Shown here: in pieces, positions 13,951 through 14,599 of the stretch | Numbering within the stretch: the stretch's first letter is position 1 | How the letters are laid out: every line of letters begins with the position of its first letter | NCBI GenBank assembly: GCA_937897645.1 | Contig: CALCNV010000105.1 | Coordinates: 1 to 14,599, forward strand | Reading direction: 5' to 3' | DNA: 14,599 bases | From: an uncultured Lysobacteraceae bacterium | GTDB taxonomy: Bacteria > Pseudomonadota > Gammaproteobacteria > Xanthomonadales > Xanthomonadaceae | The notes under the pieces: generated by a model | What the model was told of the DNA's origin: nothing | The model's input: the letters and a program-made list of their open reading frames with translations, nothing else | Databases searched by the model: none | Program-made: the position numbers and the translations under genes

Positions 13951-14599
13951 GTGCGTGCCTACCTCATCGTGAAGCGCCTCCTCTCCCGTCTGCTTGAAGC
14001 CGTCATCACCCTGTGGCTACTCGCCACCTTGTGTTTCGTGCTGCTGCGCGCCGCGCCGGGCGGGCCGTTCGACACGGAAAAGTCCGCGCCGCCGGAAGTG
14101 CAGGCTGCACTCGCGGAACAATTCCGTCTCGACCAGCCACTGATCGTGCAATACGGCGCATGGCTGGCGGACGTGGCGCGGGGTGACCTGGGTCCGTCAT
14201 TCCAGTATCCGGACTACACGGTCAACCAGTTGATCGCACGTGCGCTGCCGGTGTCGCTGCTCAATGGCGGACTCGCGTTGTTGCTGGCCTTGCTGGTGGG
14301 CATTCCACTCGGTGTTTTCGCCGCGCTGCGTGCGGGGCAGTGGATGGATCGCGCGTTGATGCTATTGGCAGGACTGGGGCTTGCGATTCCCAAGTTCGTG
14401 GCGGCGCCGTTATTGGTGCTGCTGTTCGCGGTGACGTTGAACTGGTTGCCGGCGGGCGGCTGGGGTGAGTGGCAGAACATCGTGCTGCCGGTGATCGCGC
14501 TCGCGTTGCCCAACTTGGCGTACTGCGCGCGCCTGACGCGCGCATCGATGCTGGAAACGCTGTCCGCCGATTACCTGCGTGCGGCGCGCGCACGCGGAT
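13951..14599 (+). CDS. DppB/OppB-type ABC transporter permease, N-terminal part
   Basis: The gene runs off the right window edge; about 216 residues are visible. It is an inner-membrane permease of the binding-protein-dependent type (BPD_transp_1). There is an N-terminal helix (RLLEAVITLWLLATLCFVLLRAAPGGPFD), then the periplasmic segment typical of DppB/OppB (EQFRLDQPLIVQYGAWLADVARGDLG, then PSFQY), then membrane helices (SLLNGGLALLLALLVGIPLG and following). The start of the EAA loop that contacts the ATPase is visible at the end (SMLETLSADYLRAARARG). The frame is closed by TGA at 13933-13935, so the start must be GTG 13951 or GTG 13969; no ATG or clear ribosome-binding site is present. It is likely the membrane partner of the binding protein at 11486. 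Confidence 0.88.
   Translation, partial: MRAYLIVKRLLSRLLEAVITLWLLATLCFVLLRAAPGGPFDTEKSAPPEVQAALAEQFRLDQPLIVQYGAWLADVARGDLGPSFQYPDYTVNQLIARALPVSLLNGGLALLLALLVGIPLGVFAALRAGQWMDRALMLLAGLGLAIPKFVAAPLLVLLFAVTLNWLPAGGWGEWQNIVLPVIALALPNLAYCARLTRASMLETLSADYLRAARARG

Overview
The window is high-GC, gene-dense chromosomal DNA. It most likely comes from a gammaproteobacterium of the Xanthomonadales/Lysobacterales (a Lysobacter-, Luteimonas- or Xanthomonas-like lineage). This is inferred from the plant-type glutamate-cysteine ligase, the DUF2272 protein, and several intergenic palindromic repeats of kinds common in that group: GTCATCCCGG...CCGGGATGAC, GTAGGAGCGC...GCGCTCCTAC and CCCTTCTCCC...GGATGAGGG. 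The genus cannot be fixed from sequence reading alone. I see no insertion sequence, phage, CRISPR array, tRNA or rRNA.

Layout. (1) 2-1848: the 3' end of an amidohydrolase gene, then a second, secreted amidohydrolase-like gene whose usual metal-binding residues are missing. A 102-bp palindromic repeat lies across their junction. (2) 1907-3526 (minus): a membrane diguanylate cyclase (7TM-DISM plus GGDEF). It diverges from a DegV-family lipid-binding protein (3816-4763), and the shared intergenic region carries two CRP/Clp-type palindromes. (3) 4835-5179: a small unrecognised protein. (4) 7750 down to 5295 (minus): a complete frmR-frmA-frmB operon for glutathione-dependent formaldehyde detoxification, with a recognisable FrmR-type operator at 7768-7785. 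(5) 7868-10002: two overlapping genes for exported proteins, one uncharacterised with a Met-rich N-terminus and one DUF2272 protein. (6) 10039-11409 (minus): gshA, the first enzyme of glutathione synthesis. (7) 11486-14599: a periplasmic peptide-type ABC binding protein, a VIT1/CCC1-type metal transporter, a second copy of the 102-bp repeat, and the 5' part of a DppB/OppB-type permease that runs off the end.

Functional links. FrmA acts on the adduct of formaldehyde and glutathione, FrmB hydrolyses the product and releases glutathione, and GshA makes glutathione, so two nearby loci share that cofactor. The binding protein and the permease are probably parts of one importer, with the metal-transporter gene lodged between them.

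I do not see a convincing undescribed system. The most interesting observations are the in-frame palindromic repeat that carries the probable start codon of the second amidohydrolase-like gene, that gene's missing metal ligands, the two Clp-like sites beside a diguanylate cyclase, and an uncharacterised secreted protein divergent from, and possibly sharing an operator with, the formaldehyde operon.
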